The notes beneath the pieces were generated by a model. That model saw only the letters and a list, made by a program, of their open reading frames with translations, ran no database searches and was not told where the DNA came from. A DNA stretch of 64,000 nt from contig JABAKD010000011.1 of NCBI GenBank assembly GCA_012845835.1, positions 4,386,697 to 4,450,696 of the forward strand, given 5' to 3'. The number at the start of each line of letters is the position of its first letter. Positions within the stretch are counted from its first letter, which is position 1. The DNA comes from Undaria pinnatifida. Taxonomy: Eukaryota; Sar; Phaeophyceae; Laminariales; Alariaceae. A program made the position numbers and the translations under genes. Below are positions 32,401-43,871 of the stretch, piece after piece.

Positions 32401-32415
32401 ACCCGCGGGCACCAC

Positions 32416-32486
32416 CTGCCGCACGCGCAGCTGCCCCCCTCTGGCCGCCAAGTTGGCCTCGAACCAAGGTATCAGGGCGTCCATCA
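32416..32486 (-). pseudogene. Partial copy of the TH1 exon 3' end
   Basis: On the minus strand it reads MDALIPWFEANLAARGGQLR then VRQ and GTGGTG, clearly a copy of the last 24 codons plus donor of the exon at 32758-32564. It lacks an acceptor. Similarity continues into the intron (CCCGCGG then a GTT/GGT repeat). Confidence 0.7.
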
Positions 32487-32492
32487 GGGTTC

Positions 32493-32534
<42 letters not shown>

Positions 32535-32545
32535 CCATCACCACA
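32484..32545 (+). repeat. (CAA)n microsatellite between exon copies
   Basis: About 15 CAA units, then CATCACCACAACAA. Separates the true exon end from its copy. Confidence 0.9.
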
Positions 32546-32563
32546 ACAAACCGCGGGCCTCAC

Positions 32564-32758
32564 CTGCTGCACATTCAGCTCCCCCCGTCCCGCCGCCGAG
32601 TTGGCCTCGAACCAAGGCACTAGTGCGTCCACAAGAGCGCCTCGGTCCTGGTTGGACCGACACTTCAGCCAGACGTTGCCATCCCGCCCCTCCGCCCTGG
32701 TGTGCAGCACGATGCCGCACCCTCTTCGCGCCACTACGTCGCCGTTGCGAAGCGTAAC
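32564..32758 (-). CDS. TH1-like exon (VLH..GNVWLKC)
   Basis: The acceptor CGGCCGTTTCAG ends at 32759; 65 codons; the donor CAG|GTGAGG follows 32564. VLHTRAEGRDGNVWLKCRSN aligns by eye with the VLHV..GDVVLQS region of TH1 domains, and DALVPWFEANSA with the following helix. Confidence 0.5.
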
Positions 32759-35700
32759 CTGAAACGGCCGAAAAAGGCGGCGGACAGTATATACCGGCGA
32801 TGGTCACGGCTGGGCCAAGCTTCGAAAAAAAGGTGTAGATGTAGTCCAATATTCCCGTCTTTTAGACATTATTATTCCGACTAAATTCCCAGGCGGTTAG
32901 GGTCAAGGGTTCGGTATAATCCACACCAACTCCTCAATACAAGATCGTTCTGGGGAAACATGCCGGTTTGGATGGGCAGAAAACGAACCAGCACCTCGTT
33001 GAGGTGGTCTTCGTTCTTGGCGCCCGTTAGCGTCACCTGAATAAAAACAGTTGTCAGCGAAAAATAATCGCGTGGACAACGGTTGATAGACAGTCCGCTT
33101 CGACGAAAGGCTTGGCAGTTCACACTAATTAACCCGTTTAGCACCGCACTCCCGACAAGGAACAAGTCACTTGGATTTAGAATAGGATAATATTTTTTTA
33201 GGGGTTGGTCATTGGGTCTTCATCACGGTGTTTTCGATTTCCAAATTCCTTTTGTGTTGGAAAAATTTTACCCCAGGATTGAAACCGGACCGATAAACGT
33301 CATATAACCCAAGGCCAGCCAACCAACCAACCCACGAAAATAGGTTAAGAATGAAAAAAACGGTAGGAACAAGACAATTCTTCACTGAATTTTTCGTTGA
33401 TTTTTTGTGGGTTGGGTTGGCCTTGGATTGTGATATCAGCCAAGGTCAACCAACCAACCCACGAAAATAATAGGTTACGAATTAAAAAAATGGTAACAAA
33501 AACATACCTGGTATGTGTTTAACCAATTTTTTCGCAGATTTTTCGTGGGATGGTTCGGCCTTGGATTATGACGTTCGACGGTTTCGATACTAAAATTACA
33601 TGTTTTCCGACCCAACTCCTACCCCACCAAACTTGTAGTCCGCAAAACACCGTCCTGAATCTTCATTTCAAGTAAAAATGTAGCCGGTCGGGGTCAGGGT
33701 TAGTTAGAATCCAGGGTTAGTTTTTATGACTTGGATCAAGGCTATGGTAGGGGGGTCCCGCTTAACGCCTGTACAACGGTTGGAGACCCGTTTTGGGAAA
33801 CCAATTACTTGGAATAAGTATACGGAGGGGTTACGGTTACGGGGGCTCTCAATGGGTTAAAATACTTGGAATTAGTATAGGGAGGGGTTATAGTTACGGG
33901 GCTCTAAAGGGGTTACAGCTCTCGTTTTTCGGCGGCCCAGAGAAAGCCAGCCACGCGCGCGAATCGCTACCCAACTTATCTGCCATGATTTCGCTTTCGC
34001 TATATGCACCGCCACAAAAATGTGTGCTTCGACAACATGTGACACCAGCTACGTAAGAACCCTCTTTTTTCTGGCCAGCCTGGCTGGAATTCTTACGTGA
34101 GCCAGGGTGGGTGTCCTACACTATTTTCAGTACAACAAGAGGCCATGTTATTTTCCACTTTCGTCAAAAACTCGAGCCAGGAATTCTGAACCGCCAACTC
34201 CTCAAGTGCCATCTTGTACTGTACGCTGCCTGCCTGCCTGCCTGCGCGCCAACAGAGCATTTCGAGTGCTCGCTGTATCATACCCAGCTTATTTTGGGGT
34301 TGATTTTTTTTTTTTCTTGTGCTGATCGGTTTCGACCGATATGCCATGCACCGCCATAAATTGCACAATATTGCACTTTCAGTTTGCTCAAAAATCAGTT
34401 TTGGGGCGAGAGGTATACGAAGAGCTCATCCGATGAGGAGCTCCAGAAAAAAAAATGGTGCAACTCTACAAAGTAGCAGTAGCATGTGTCAGAGGTGCGT
34501 TGAAAGTCAGAATGAAATGGTTCATTTTTTTGATACCAGGTACCAGGTACGATACATTTTCGATTTCTGCACAGGTATCATCGGAGTTATCGCACAGGGG
34601 TGAAAGAACTCCGGGAAAACCCCACATCGGGCGTGTGAGGTTGCGTCGTTCCGCGAGTGGCGCCGGCACACTTATTGAGCGGCAACGGGTTTGTCGCAGG
34701 GCCTTTATAGCGAGGTATTTATCATCGAGGCTCCACTGCTGTATTGTATGGCACCGGGGCGGTGCACGTCTACATAGTAGTACTGAATCGTTAGGCAACA
34801 GAAACTGACAAAGCGTCCGACGAGCAAGCGTTCGCTGATCAGACTTTCACTGATAGAGCGTCCGATCATCAAGCGTGCTCGTGGAAGGGTGGGAGGCTCC
34901 TTTCCGGTTCGTAAGTTTTCTTTTTCTTTGTATCCTCCGTCGGACGGGATAAAATAAAGGTTAACGGAGAATACAGCACCTTCGCAGGCATGTTTGAACC
35001 GGGGAACGGCGGAATCGGACCCGCGTTCTCGAAGTTCGCTCATCAAGCGTCCGACTATCAAGCGTGCTCATGGAAGGGTGGGAGTTTTTCATCCGGTTCG
35101 TTATTTCTCTTCTTCGTTTTATCCTCCGTCGGACGGGTACTAGTAAAAACGAAAGGTTAAAGGAAGCTTCAGCACCTTCGCAGGCATGTTTGACCCGGGG
35201 AACGGGAAAATCGGACCCGCTTTTCTTGTATTCCCTACAGTCATTTCGCGAGACGTATCCAACGCTGGTTGTCATTTCTTCACGAGTACAGTACAGTCTA
35301 TAGAAAAGTGACAAAAGGCACCTCAGCTATATGATCGATAGTTTCGTCGAAAATTGTCACAAAAAAAACAGTTTCAAAACATGTCGACACACACCAGCTT
35401 CCCGTACATCAGTTTCAGAAGCGATGTTTCCAATAACATGCCAATTTCTTCGGTGAATCGGCGATATACGCCAGGAAAATCTCTTTTACTAGGTGTTTCG
35501 GTCCGAAAGGTGTGACGAAAAAAAAGCTTCGAGCGACACCCTTGGACAAAGGAAAAAGCGGTTCAATTATAATACATACCATCCATGACGTAGTTTTCAA
35601 TTATTTTCCCCCCAACCCCCCCCCCCCCCCCCCCTTCCAACGCCCCCTCTTTTCCGACCGCCTGCACGATCGCCTAGACCTAGCACCACGCGTATAACAA

Positions 35701-38700
35701 GCTGCTACATATCTTTGATCTCACAGCCGACGTGTATTTGAATATTATTTGTGACCTAAACCTCCTTAAAAATCTCTCCCCCCCCCCCCCCCTCTTGCTC
35801 TCCCTTACTCAAACGCCCCACCAAATATCGAAATCCGTCACATTAATAAACACTTCACGCACAGGATGTCACCTCATTATCTTTCGAGAGCCATCCATGC
35901 CGCTGTGTCCCCCCCCCCCCCCCCCGCCTCGAACGCCCCCTTCTTCCCCATCACCCGCACCATCGCCTAGACCTAGCACCACACGTATAACAAACCCCTC
36001 ACCTAAAGCCCTTCCTCCCCCCCCCCCACCCCCCCAACCCCCACCCCCTCCAACGCCCCCTCTTTTCCGACCACCTGCACGATCGCCTAGACCTAGCACC
36101 ACGCGTATAACAAGCTGCTACATATCTTTGATCTCACAGCCGAAGTGTATTTGAATATTATTTGTGACCTAAACCTTCTAAAAAATCTCCCCCCCCCCCC
36201 CCCCCCCCCCCTCTTGCTCTCCCTTACTCAAACGCCCCACAAAATATCGAAATCCGCCACATTAATAAACACTTCAGGCACAGGATATCACCTCATTATC
36301 TTTCGAGAGCCATCCATGCCGCTGTGTTCCCCCCCCCCCCCCCCCGCCTCGAACGCCCCCTTCTTCCCCATCACCCGCACCATCGCCTAGACCTAGCACC
36401 ACACGTATAACAAACCCCTCACCTAAAGCCTTCCTCCCCCCCCGCCCCCCCCCCGCCCCCACACCCCCCACCTCCCCCCCAACCCATCCCAACCCCACCC
36501 CCTCGAACACTCCACCCTCTCTTTACTCACTGATTGTACGACTTACCCCAGGATATACATGATAAACTGATGTGTTATTTCCAAAACCGTCACATTTATC
36601 CCCTCAAAATAATGTATAGTTTCCAGGCACATTTTGAGCTGCCCCACACGCCCAACCCCCCCCCCCCCCCCCCGCCCCAACCCCCCCCCCCCGCCCCCAA
36701 TAATATACTGGTGCCAAAACCGTCAGATTTATCCCCTCGAAAGGATTTATAGCTTACATGCACAAATTGCCCCCTTCCCCCCCCCCCCCCCCCTCCAAAC
36801 CCGCTCGCTTTTGATCAAAACCAGGCCCCCACGTCCTTCAAAACTCCGCCCCACCCCCCTCACCGGTTATTCGACTTACAAGATTCACTTGATAAAAGGA
36901 TACATTTCCCTTCACAGCTGTCAGATTTTGTCCCCCTCAGAAACGGGTTTTATAGTTTCCGCGCACAGACTGACTAAAATCATCCTGTTGACCCTGATAG
37001 CTACACTGTAGTTGTAAGGGGAGTCGCCGACCTATATCCTTAATGAGGACACACAACTCGTAATGCGCGCGATCGGAGTATCACACACAGCTTGCAAAGA
37101 TGAGTTTCGACGAAACCTTCGATCTCACAGCTGGAGTATTTTCATTTTTTATAATACATACGTCTAGACGAGCGAGCCCCACTCAGTCGTACTCTTGGGT
37201 CCAACATACGCGAAAGGAGGTCTACAAAAGAGTTTCAGAATGTTATTTATATTTTACAACTCTTTGTAATAACTGGCCGCAGACAGGGCGAAAGGCATGC
37301 GACAAAAAGACAGCTCATAGCTACATGATCGATAATTTCGGCGAAACTTGTCACACAAAAAACAGTTTCAAAACGATGTCGACACACACCATCTTCCTCT
37401 ACATCAGTTTCGGAAGCGATGTTTCCAACAACACGGCCAATTTCCTCGGTGACTCAGCGATATACACCAGGAAGTCTCTTATCAGTTTTTTTGCTCCGAA
37501 AGGTGTAACGGAAAAAAGCTTCGAGCGACACCCTTGGACAAAGAAAAAGCGGTTCAATTACTACATAATTCGAAGAATATACTTGTGGAGACGAGCGAGC
37601 TGCATTCAGTCGTACTCCGGGTCCAACATATGCGAAACGAAGTGTCAGCAGGTTCTTTGTATATAAAAATACTCTTAAAAGAACTGGCCGCAGACAAGGC
37701 CAAAGGAATGCGACAAAAAGGACAGCTCACAGCTAATAGGATCGATAATTTCGGCGAGACTTGTAACAAAAAACAGTTTCAAAACGATGTCGACACACAC
37801 CATCTTCCTCTACACTAGTTTCGGAAGATGTTTCCAACAACAGGGCCAATTTCTTCGGTGAATCAGCGACATACGCCAGGAAAATCTCTGCCACGTTTTT
37901 TGGTCCGAAAGGTGCGACGGAAAAAAACTTCGAGCGACACGACACCCTGGGACAAAGGACAAAGCGGTTAAAAAAATACATGCTTCTTGAGACGAGCTAC
38001 GAGCCCCACTCAGTCGTACTGCGGGTTCAACATACACGAAGGAAGTCTACAAAAGAGTTTCAGAAGGTTACTTGTACTTCAAAATACGCTTCATAGTAAC
38101 TGGCCGCAGACAGGGCTAAAGGCAAGCAGAGGTCTTGCTTTCTGACTACCATCTCGACAGGTCTTCAGAAATACAGTACGAGTAGATGTGGAATGATCGC
38201 TTGATCAGCGGACGCTCAATCAGCATAAGTTTAATCCGCAGACGCTGCAGCGATTGTGACAAGGACCCAGCCCAGTTGACAACACGGCTCCCCGTACGTA
38301 GAATAGAGAGCAGAAAAAACGCGGCCGTATATAGCACAATTGCGAGCGAGATCACCTACATCCCTACCTATCTATGCCACACCCTTACGATATAGTCGAA
38401 ATATCGAATACCTAGTGTAAAGGCCAAGGCAGGCAGGAAGGTGTGTTGTTTCCCCACAAATACCTCGAACGATCTTCCCAGCTAAAGATAAATAGTGTAT
38501 AACGATCGCTTGATCAGCGGATGCTTCATAGGCAGACGCTTAATCTGCAGACTACAGTTTTGAAAAAGCACCCGCCCGCACCCACCCGCAGCCCAATCGA
38601 CAGAAAACGGCTAAACGCCTGTCCCGGTGAGAACGGCCAATAAACGCGGCCGCACGAGCACGATTACGCGCTAAACCACCTAACCGGTACACCCGCCTCT

Positions 38701-41700
38701 GTGCCACAAACTTACAAACTTGTTTTTTAACAAAGACGTAAAAAGACAGCTCAGCTATATACGAGTATAAGATCGAGAAATTCGCCAAAACTCATACCAT
38801 GTACCTGGTACCAGGTATAAACTTCGATCTCACAGCTGGAGTGCGTTTTCTTTTTTATCGTAATGTAACGCAAGCTGCGTGTGATTAATCAATCAGTTTT
38901 AGTCAAATCGTCGAGTCCTTATAGCGAAAGGCAAGACTGGCAAGGTCTTTGCTTTCCCAGTATCGTCTTGAGTTGTCTTCAGAATTAAAGTGTCAGAGCT
39001 TGCAGCTAGTTTCGGATTTTTCCATGAGCTTCTGTGTCATTCACATCTTCTGTTGAAAAAACAAAACAAAAAAACACTACGCACAGCCGTGAGATCGAAA
39101 ATTTCGTCGAAACTCCTTTTGGCAAGCTGTACGTACTGCTCCGATCGTGCGTCTTCTGTTTAATTGCTTCAATTTCCCAGGAATAGTCCCTACATACTCG
39201 TAACGTCTTCCGAATCAGAGAGCAAAGAGTAGTACACGAAATGGTCTATCGTTGGTTGTGGAATATTCCAGAAGCTCCCGTGTCTTTACACTTAACCAGG
39301 TACATATTAGTCGGAATTAACTGTATATCAGACCTTGGCCGGTTCACGGCACAGGCACCCCACCCCACCCCATCCCACTCCGAATCGACCCGAGGCAACA
39401 CAACTCAGCAAAAAACAGATAGCATACAATAGTTGTCGCCAGAAAGTCGCACAGAGTAGGATAGTGGTAACTGTGGCCAACTTGTGCGCGTTTGAACCGA
39501 GGTGGCTTCACCGGCCTCACCACCCCAAACATACCACAAAAAGTACCAACAATATTACGCTTTTAGATGTTTTCAGGCTTGTTTTGTGCCTTGCGTTCTG
39601 TGTTTTTTTTTTAATATATCACGCGAAGGCGTAGACCCAACCCAACCCCAACCAAGCCTAAGGCTACGACTCCTCGCGCGGCGAAGTTGCCGCGCGATTT
39701 GGTTGATCCGAAAAAATGTGCGGAGCACTTAATAAATAGTACCTCGTAATGTTTTTGGTGCTTTATCTGGTATTTTGGGGCGGCAGCGGCGGCGGACGCA
39801 CAATCCGACTTCAGTGACCCCGAAAGGGGGTCTCCCTTTTTTCGCGTAAAATTATAAATTTCGCAATCGCTCATAGTAAATGATCATCAAAATAATAGCA
39901 CAAGAGCAATCAAATCAACACCGTCCCCGTGCCCCGCCCGCGGCCTCCCTTTCCCCTCTCCCCTGTCTTTTCAACGCTCACCTCTTTAAAAGGGAGCGAT
40001 ACACGCAGCAGCTCCGAAGCCCGCAAGCGGTCCATCATCTTAATGCTCTTAATTTTCGGCCTCTCTACCCCCCCACCTCCTCCACCGATCCCCCCACTCT
40101 CCGCCACGATCACCGTCCCCCCTGCTCCCCCCTGCGCATTTCCCCCGCTACTACCGCCCCCTCGAACGCTCGACGCACGGAGAGTCGGATGCAATGCCGG
40201 GCCTGCACCAGCCCCCTCCCCAGCCCCCCCCCCGTCTGCATCAGCCGAGGGCTGCATCTGATACATGTGCGGCGGTGTGGGCGTTGGAAGCATCTCCACC
40301 TCTAATAAATACAACGCGGAGTTTGTAAGCAGAAGCGCATGTCTGCGCACCCGTTCCGCGTTGCACCCGGTGTGACAAGAAATAAGAATGAGGGGAGGGA
40401 GGGAGGGAGGGAGGGAGGGAGGAAGGGAGGGAGGGAGGGAGGGAGGGAGGGAGGAAGGGAGGGAGGGAGGGAGGGAGGGAGGGAGGGAGGGAGGGAGGGA
40501 GGGAGGGAGGGAGGGAGGGAGGGAGGGAGGGAGGGAGGGAGGGAGGGAGGGAGGGAGGGAGGGAGGGAGGGAGGGAGGGAGGGAGGGAGGGAGGGAGGGA
40601 GGGAGGGAGGGAGGGAGGGAGGGAGGGAGGGAGGGAGGGAGGGAGGGAGGGAGGGAGGGAGGGAGGGAGGGAGGGAGGGAGGGAGGGAGGGAGGGAGGGA
40701 GGGAGGGAGGGAGGGAGGGAGGGAGGGAGGGAGGGAGGGAGGCAGGGAGGGAGGGAGGGAGGGAGGAAGGGAGGAAGGGAGGGGAGGGGGAGGGGAAGGG
40801 GGGGGCAGGGAGGGAGGAACGGAGGAACGGAGGAACGGAGGGAGGGAGGAACGGAGGGAGGGAGGGAGGACGGGGGCGGGGGGAGGAGGGAAGGAGTTCA
40901 GACGATGCCCTAACCCTACGTCAGCAGCACCAGCGCAGCCGCCGCCAGCGCCGCAACCATTTATAACCTATGGCTGTGCCTGAAAAACAAACAAGAGCTA
41001 AAAATAATTTCGTGGAAATCGTCGATGCGGGACCGCCACGCGGTATCTGCCCAGCTAAGTTTTCGCTGGGACACTCGGAAAGCTCGCAAAAACAAAACGT
41101 TGAAACAAACGAAAAAAAGCGAAACCGAAACTAGAGACTCATTTTCACCTCAGAAGGCCATCCAAAGGCTGCGCGTCCGCCCTAATCGCGCCCGTTCCGT
41201 CCGTGGATGGTTTCGCTCGCCGAACGAAATCCACCACGATGTGTCGTTCCTCGCAAAATGCCTGGCCAGACCTTATCAATGCCTGACGGTACGGAGGGGG
41301 GGGGGGGGCGAGGGGCGAGGCAAGACGGGGGCGTGGGAGAAAAAAGAACCTATTAGCTACTGCAAAAAGTATCCAACTATAATTCAAGCACGTGATGTTC
41401 CCACAATGTAGGGCTGTGAATCGGCTGTGTTTACCGATATTTAAAGCGTCGGTTATCGGCCCATCCCACATCCGATACATCGAAGCCGACATATCGCCGG
41501 TATATCGGGCGAGCACTGCCTGTGAGGTTCTGGGCATTTGGCTGCGAAATTGAGTATTTTTGAGGGCAGCACCAACCGATGTGATACTGGCAAAATATCG
41601 GTAAGCACAATCGTCCCTATTTGCTTGTCCCGATTGGCCGGTTCCGATTCCGAATTAAATCGCTCCGATTGATTGAGTGAATCGGCTTCCATTCACGCCC

Positions 41701-42205
41701 CTTACCAAACGATGGAGCGCAATAGCAAAGGGGGTTTTACGAGTACACGAAGTACTCGCATAACCTTTCACTACAGCAAAACCCAACCCTCCCTAATCCC
41801 ACGTAGTTTGTCCCTAAAAGTGCGGGTTCAGCTTGTACAGGGGGCTTTACTGCGGGGAGTATGGCACAGGCACAAACTCGTGATTGATCCGACGCGTGGT
41901 GGGGTTATGCTACGGGCTAGTTCCTCTCAGGGCGTTAGGCGGGCTGAGGTAACGAGTCGCGCAAAGAGGAGAAGGAAGGGGTCAGCGTTGCCTCCAAGAA
42001 TATTCTGAGAATGAAAAAAAACGGTCACGCAACCATAACGGTTAGTGTACGTTCCGTGCAACGTTCCGCGGCAAGCCGTCGGAAAGGCAAAAAGCAAGAC
42101 AGCCAGTCACACGCACACATCACGACGTTACCATCAGGTATAGCACGGCATGCACGACCACCACGGAACAACCGACCACCACCATAAAATACCACTAATA
42201 TCAAC

Positions 42206-42236
<31 letters not shown>

Positions 42237-43871
42237 CAAAACACCAAAAACACACCAAAAACACAACCCAACACCAACATCACCAACACCACCCACTAAG
42301 ACCAACACCACCAACACCTAAGTCCACTATCACTAATGCCACCGACACCAACACATTCACCAACACCAACAACACCACCACCTACAACAACACCGCTAAC
42401 ACCAATACTAACACCACCAACACCAACACCAACACGAACACCAGCACCAACACCAACACCACCCGTAGTAATCACCCCACCAAAAAAAAAAACACTCACG
42501 TACATCAACTCCCCACATATTTCTTACCAACGTCGCCTCCAAACGAGAGTCCAAAAAGAAACTTCGTCGCTCTCGATCCTCCTCATCAGGCCTTCTCCAA
42601 CCCTTCCCCCTCACCATAAGCTCGGTGGTGCTTTCTTCTGCCTCCGCCCCAGCCCCCTCCCCTACCCCCGCCCCCGCTCCCGCTTCCACCCCCAACACGC
42701 GTCGCGGCGGTGACGGCGGAGGCGTCACCGAAGACTTCACCGATAGCCCCCCAATGGCTACCGCCACCGCCGCCGCTGTTGTTGCCGAAGGTGGGGGGCG
42801 AGGCGGCAGCGGCGGCGGCGCTGCGGACGGCAACACCACCGCCGCTACCTTCCCGGGGACGCTGACAGGCCGGCGCACGAACGGCGAAGCGGACGGCGCG
42901 TGCAACCTCTTCATGATGATCTCGTAGTCGCGCCCGTGGTAGCTGTGTCCGAACCCTTCGTCCTCGCTTCCACTAGAGGACTGGTGTAAAGTTGGGAGTC
43001 CGGCTGGCGGGGACTCCGGTTGCTCGCGCATTGTTTGGGCCGCGGCCGCGGCCGCGGCGGCTGCGCCTCCAGCGGCAGTAGCTGCTGCGGCGGCGGCAGC
43101 AGCAGCCGCAGCAGCAGCAGCGGCGGGGCCACTGGCAGTAGCGGTGCTGGCACTTCGGTAAGGTGGAGCTACCACCGGAGTCACCGCCGGAATTATGTCT
43201 GGAGTTGCCGCCGGGGGCAAGGTTAACGAGATAGCTGCCGACGCGCGCACTGTTCGCGGTCGCTCGCGGTTAGTGCTACGAGCTCTACGACTGCCGCTGC
43301 CGCCACTGCTACCGCCGCTGCCGCCGCTACCGCTTCCGCTTCCACTTCCGCCGCGACCGTTATCGCCGCGACTGCTGCCGCTGCGACTGCTGCCGCTGCG
43401 ACTGCTGCCGCCGCGACTGCTGCCGCCGCGACTGCTGCCGCCGCGACTGCTGCCGCCACGACTACCCCCACCGCGACCACTACTACCACCACCACTACTG
43501 GTACCAGCACCAGCTCCTCCACCACTACCACCATCCCCACCACTCCCACCACCAGCCCCACCACCAGCCCCACTACCAGCACCATTCTCACTGCCACCAC
43601 TGCTACCACCACCACCACCACCACCACCACCGGAAGCCCCGCGAGAGCTCGGCGTCACCACTGTTGTCGACCCCGACGACGCTTGACGTTGCCCACTCCT
43701 AGGACTGCGGGCGGAAAAGTGCGAGTAGCGCTGGCTCGGCGCAGCCACCGATCGGAAGGGAGGGGGGGAGGTCTTCGTGCGCCCGGGGACGGGCAATGTC
43801 TGCACCGGTCTCCGCTGCGAGCGGGGGTGGGCGACGGGGTCCGTCCAACTTTCTCCCAGGGAAGACGACAT
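32564..43871 (-). CDS. Class I myosin-type tail (TH1 domain) gene, partial exon model
   Basis: Proposed minus-strand exons: 43871-42615 (uncertain), 41282-41149, 40342-39982, 33036-32995 (uncertain) and 32758-32564. All borders are GT-AG and phases match. TH1-like blocks: HIVVDFVRRAKPS; a junction-spanning LLR-HALLLTNSALYLLEVE; KIKSIKMM..LLRVSLPFKE; and GIVLHTRAEGRDGNVWLKC..LVDALVPWFEAN. These follow the order of the TH1 fold, a PH-related module that binds acidic phospholipids and tethers myosin I to membranes. No motor or IQ motif is visible, so the head must lie upstream outside the window or the protein is not a myosin. The 3' end after 32564 is not found. Any PH-like lipid-binding protein is the alternative. 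Confidence 0.45.
32995..33036 (-). CDS. Possible 14-codon exon VTLTGAKNEDHLNE
   Basis: A strong acceptor (TGTTTTTATTCAG) precedes GTGACGCTAACGGG; GAG|GTGCTG is a moderate donor. Phase 0 on both sides, so it could be included or skipped. The frame stays open to 32881, so a longer exon is possible. Confidence 0.3.
33762..33915. mobile_element. Miniature TTAACCCCTTTA elements, two overlapping copies
   Basis: 33762-33860 has TTAACGCCTGTACAAC..GGGCTCTCAATGGGTTAA ends. A 60-bp deleted copy (33855-33914) shares its right end and finishes CTCTAAAGGGGTTA. Interiors (AATTACTTGGAATAAGTATA) match the family in reverse. Confidence 0.65.
34850..35230 (+). repeat. 189-bp tandem duplication
   Basis: AAGCGTGCTCGTGGAAGGGT at 34871 recurs at 35060. 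TATCCTCCGTCGGACGGG, CAGCACCTTCGCAGGCATGT and AATCGGACCCGC occur in both units. Confidence 0.85.
35330..35600 (+). repeat. Diverged outlier of the ~420-bp tandem family
   Basis: AACAGTTTCAAAACATGTCG, GTCCGAAAGGTGTGACG and CTTCGAGCGACACCCTTGGA match units at 37.2-38.1 kb. Confidence 0.75.
35605..36860 (+). repeat. Poly-C-studded tandem duplications
   Basis: A ~412-bp block (CGCCTAGACCTAGCACCACG, TTTGATCTCACAGCCGA, GAGAGCCATCCATGCCGCTG) occurs at about 35670-36085 and 36085-36500, with a shorter decayed part to 36860. At least ten C runs of 10-20 bases punctuate it. The FDLTA word of the dispersed repeat family is present in both copies. Confidence 0.85.
36905..37165 (+). repeat. FDLTAGV-family repeat, copy 3
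   Basis: TTTGTCCCCCTCAGAAACGG, CTGTTGACCCTGATAG, GGGGAGTCGCCGACCTATAT and GCGCGATCGGAGTATCACAC as in copies 1 and 2. ATG at 37100 opens MSFDETFDLTAGVFSFF. Confidence 0.75.
37166..38140 (+). repeat. ~420-bp tandem repeat, 2.4 units
   Basis: Units start near 37168, 37590 and 37990 (GACGAGCGAGC..CAGTCGTACT..GGGTCCAACATA). Each holds ACTGGCCGCAGACAGGGC, GATCGATAATTTCGGCGA, CGATGTCGACACACACCATC and CTTCGAGCGACAC. A 188-codon frame across one unit is not kept in the others. Confidence 0.85.
38160..38560 (+). repeat. Duplicated GATCAGCGGACGCT segment
   Basis: ATGATCGCTTGATCAGCGGA (38191) recurs as AACGATCGCTTGATCAGCGG (38502) with following CAGACGCT..CAGAC words. Related to GATCATCAAGCGTGCTC at 34.9 kb. 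Confidence 0.55.
39070..39170 (-). repeat. FDLTAGV-family repeat, inverted fragment
   Basis: The reverse complement reads GGAGTTTCGACGAAATTTTC then GATCTCACGGCTG. A second fragment (plus strand) is at 38820-38870. Confidence 0.6.
39982..40342 (-). CDS. TH1-like exon (HALLLTNSALYLLE..VSLPFKE)
   Basis: The acceptor GGTGCGCAG ends before 40342; its pyrimidine tract is interrupted. It adds one base to the AG of the previous exon to give Arg. The start resembles the LLLTDKALY strand of TH1 domains and the end resembles the KDI..VSLS strand. Between them lie Gly/Ala-rich insertions of about 70 residues encoded by CCC/GCC-rich sequence. The donor GAG|GTGAGC is perfect. Confidence 0.5.
40386..40880 (+). 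repeat. (GGGA)n microsatellite, ~490 bp
   Basis: Near-perfect GGGA tetramers to 40740, then GAGG/GAACGG variants. Lies directly upstream (in gene orientation) of the TH1 exon. Frames give Arg-Glu-Gly repeats and are artefacts. Confidence 0.97.
41149..41282 (-). CDS. TH1-like exon (ALIRSGQAFC..DGLLR)
   Basis: The acceptor CCCTCCGTACCGTCAG ends at 41283, after a C-rich tract. 44 codons plus two bases; donor CTGAG|GTGAAA. HIVVDFVRRAK fits the entry strand of TH1. The phase-2 end and the phase match to the next exon are good evidence for splicing. Confidence 0.45.
41408..41704. mobile_element. Possible hAT-like miniature element
   Basis: TAGGGCTGTGAATCGGC at 41409 resembles hAT-type ends, and TGTGTTTACCGATATTT (41423) recurs inverted near 41594 as AAATATCGGTAAGCACA. 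The right end, read inverted, gives AAGGGGCGTGAATGG, a weak match. No clear 8-bp target duplication. Confidence 0.35.
42200..42480 (+). repeat. (CAACAG)n and (ACCAAC)n microsatellites
   Basis: AACAGCAACAGC units at 42206-42236, then long ACCAACACC tracts to 42475. In gene orientation this follows the donor of the proline/glycine-rich exon. Confidence 0.9.
42615..43871 (-). CDS. Low-complexity Gly/Ser/Ala/Pro-rich exon
   Basis: ATG at 43871 (MSSSLGESWTDP) opens 419 codons to a donor-like ATG|GTGAGG after 42615. Features: a basic Ser/Pro-rich start, a Gly/Ser-Arg repeat block (codon-level repeats of CGCGGCGGCAGCAGT type), poly-Ala, then a less biased segment with GSEDEGFGHSYHGRDYEIIM and [10 protein letters not shown]. 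An acceptor-like CGCTTTTCCAG lies just upstream of the ATG. It ends in phase with the next exon. The unbiased GHSYHGRDYEII stretch argues for real coding; the rest could be repeat. A disordered region preceding TH1 is the inference. Confidence 0.35.

Noticed and set aside
37100-37666. 188-codon gene starting MSFDETFDLTAGV
   Set aside because: The frame breaks in the neighbouring tandem units and the start lies in the dispersed repeat; no domain.
40339-40983. Arg-Glu-Gly repeat proteins of about 200 residues
   Set aside because: Translation of (GGGA)n with no flanking coding signal.
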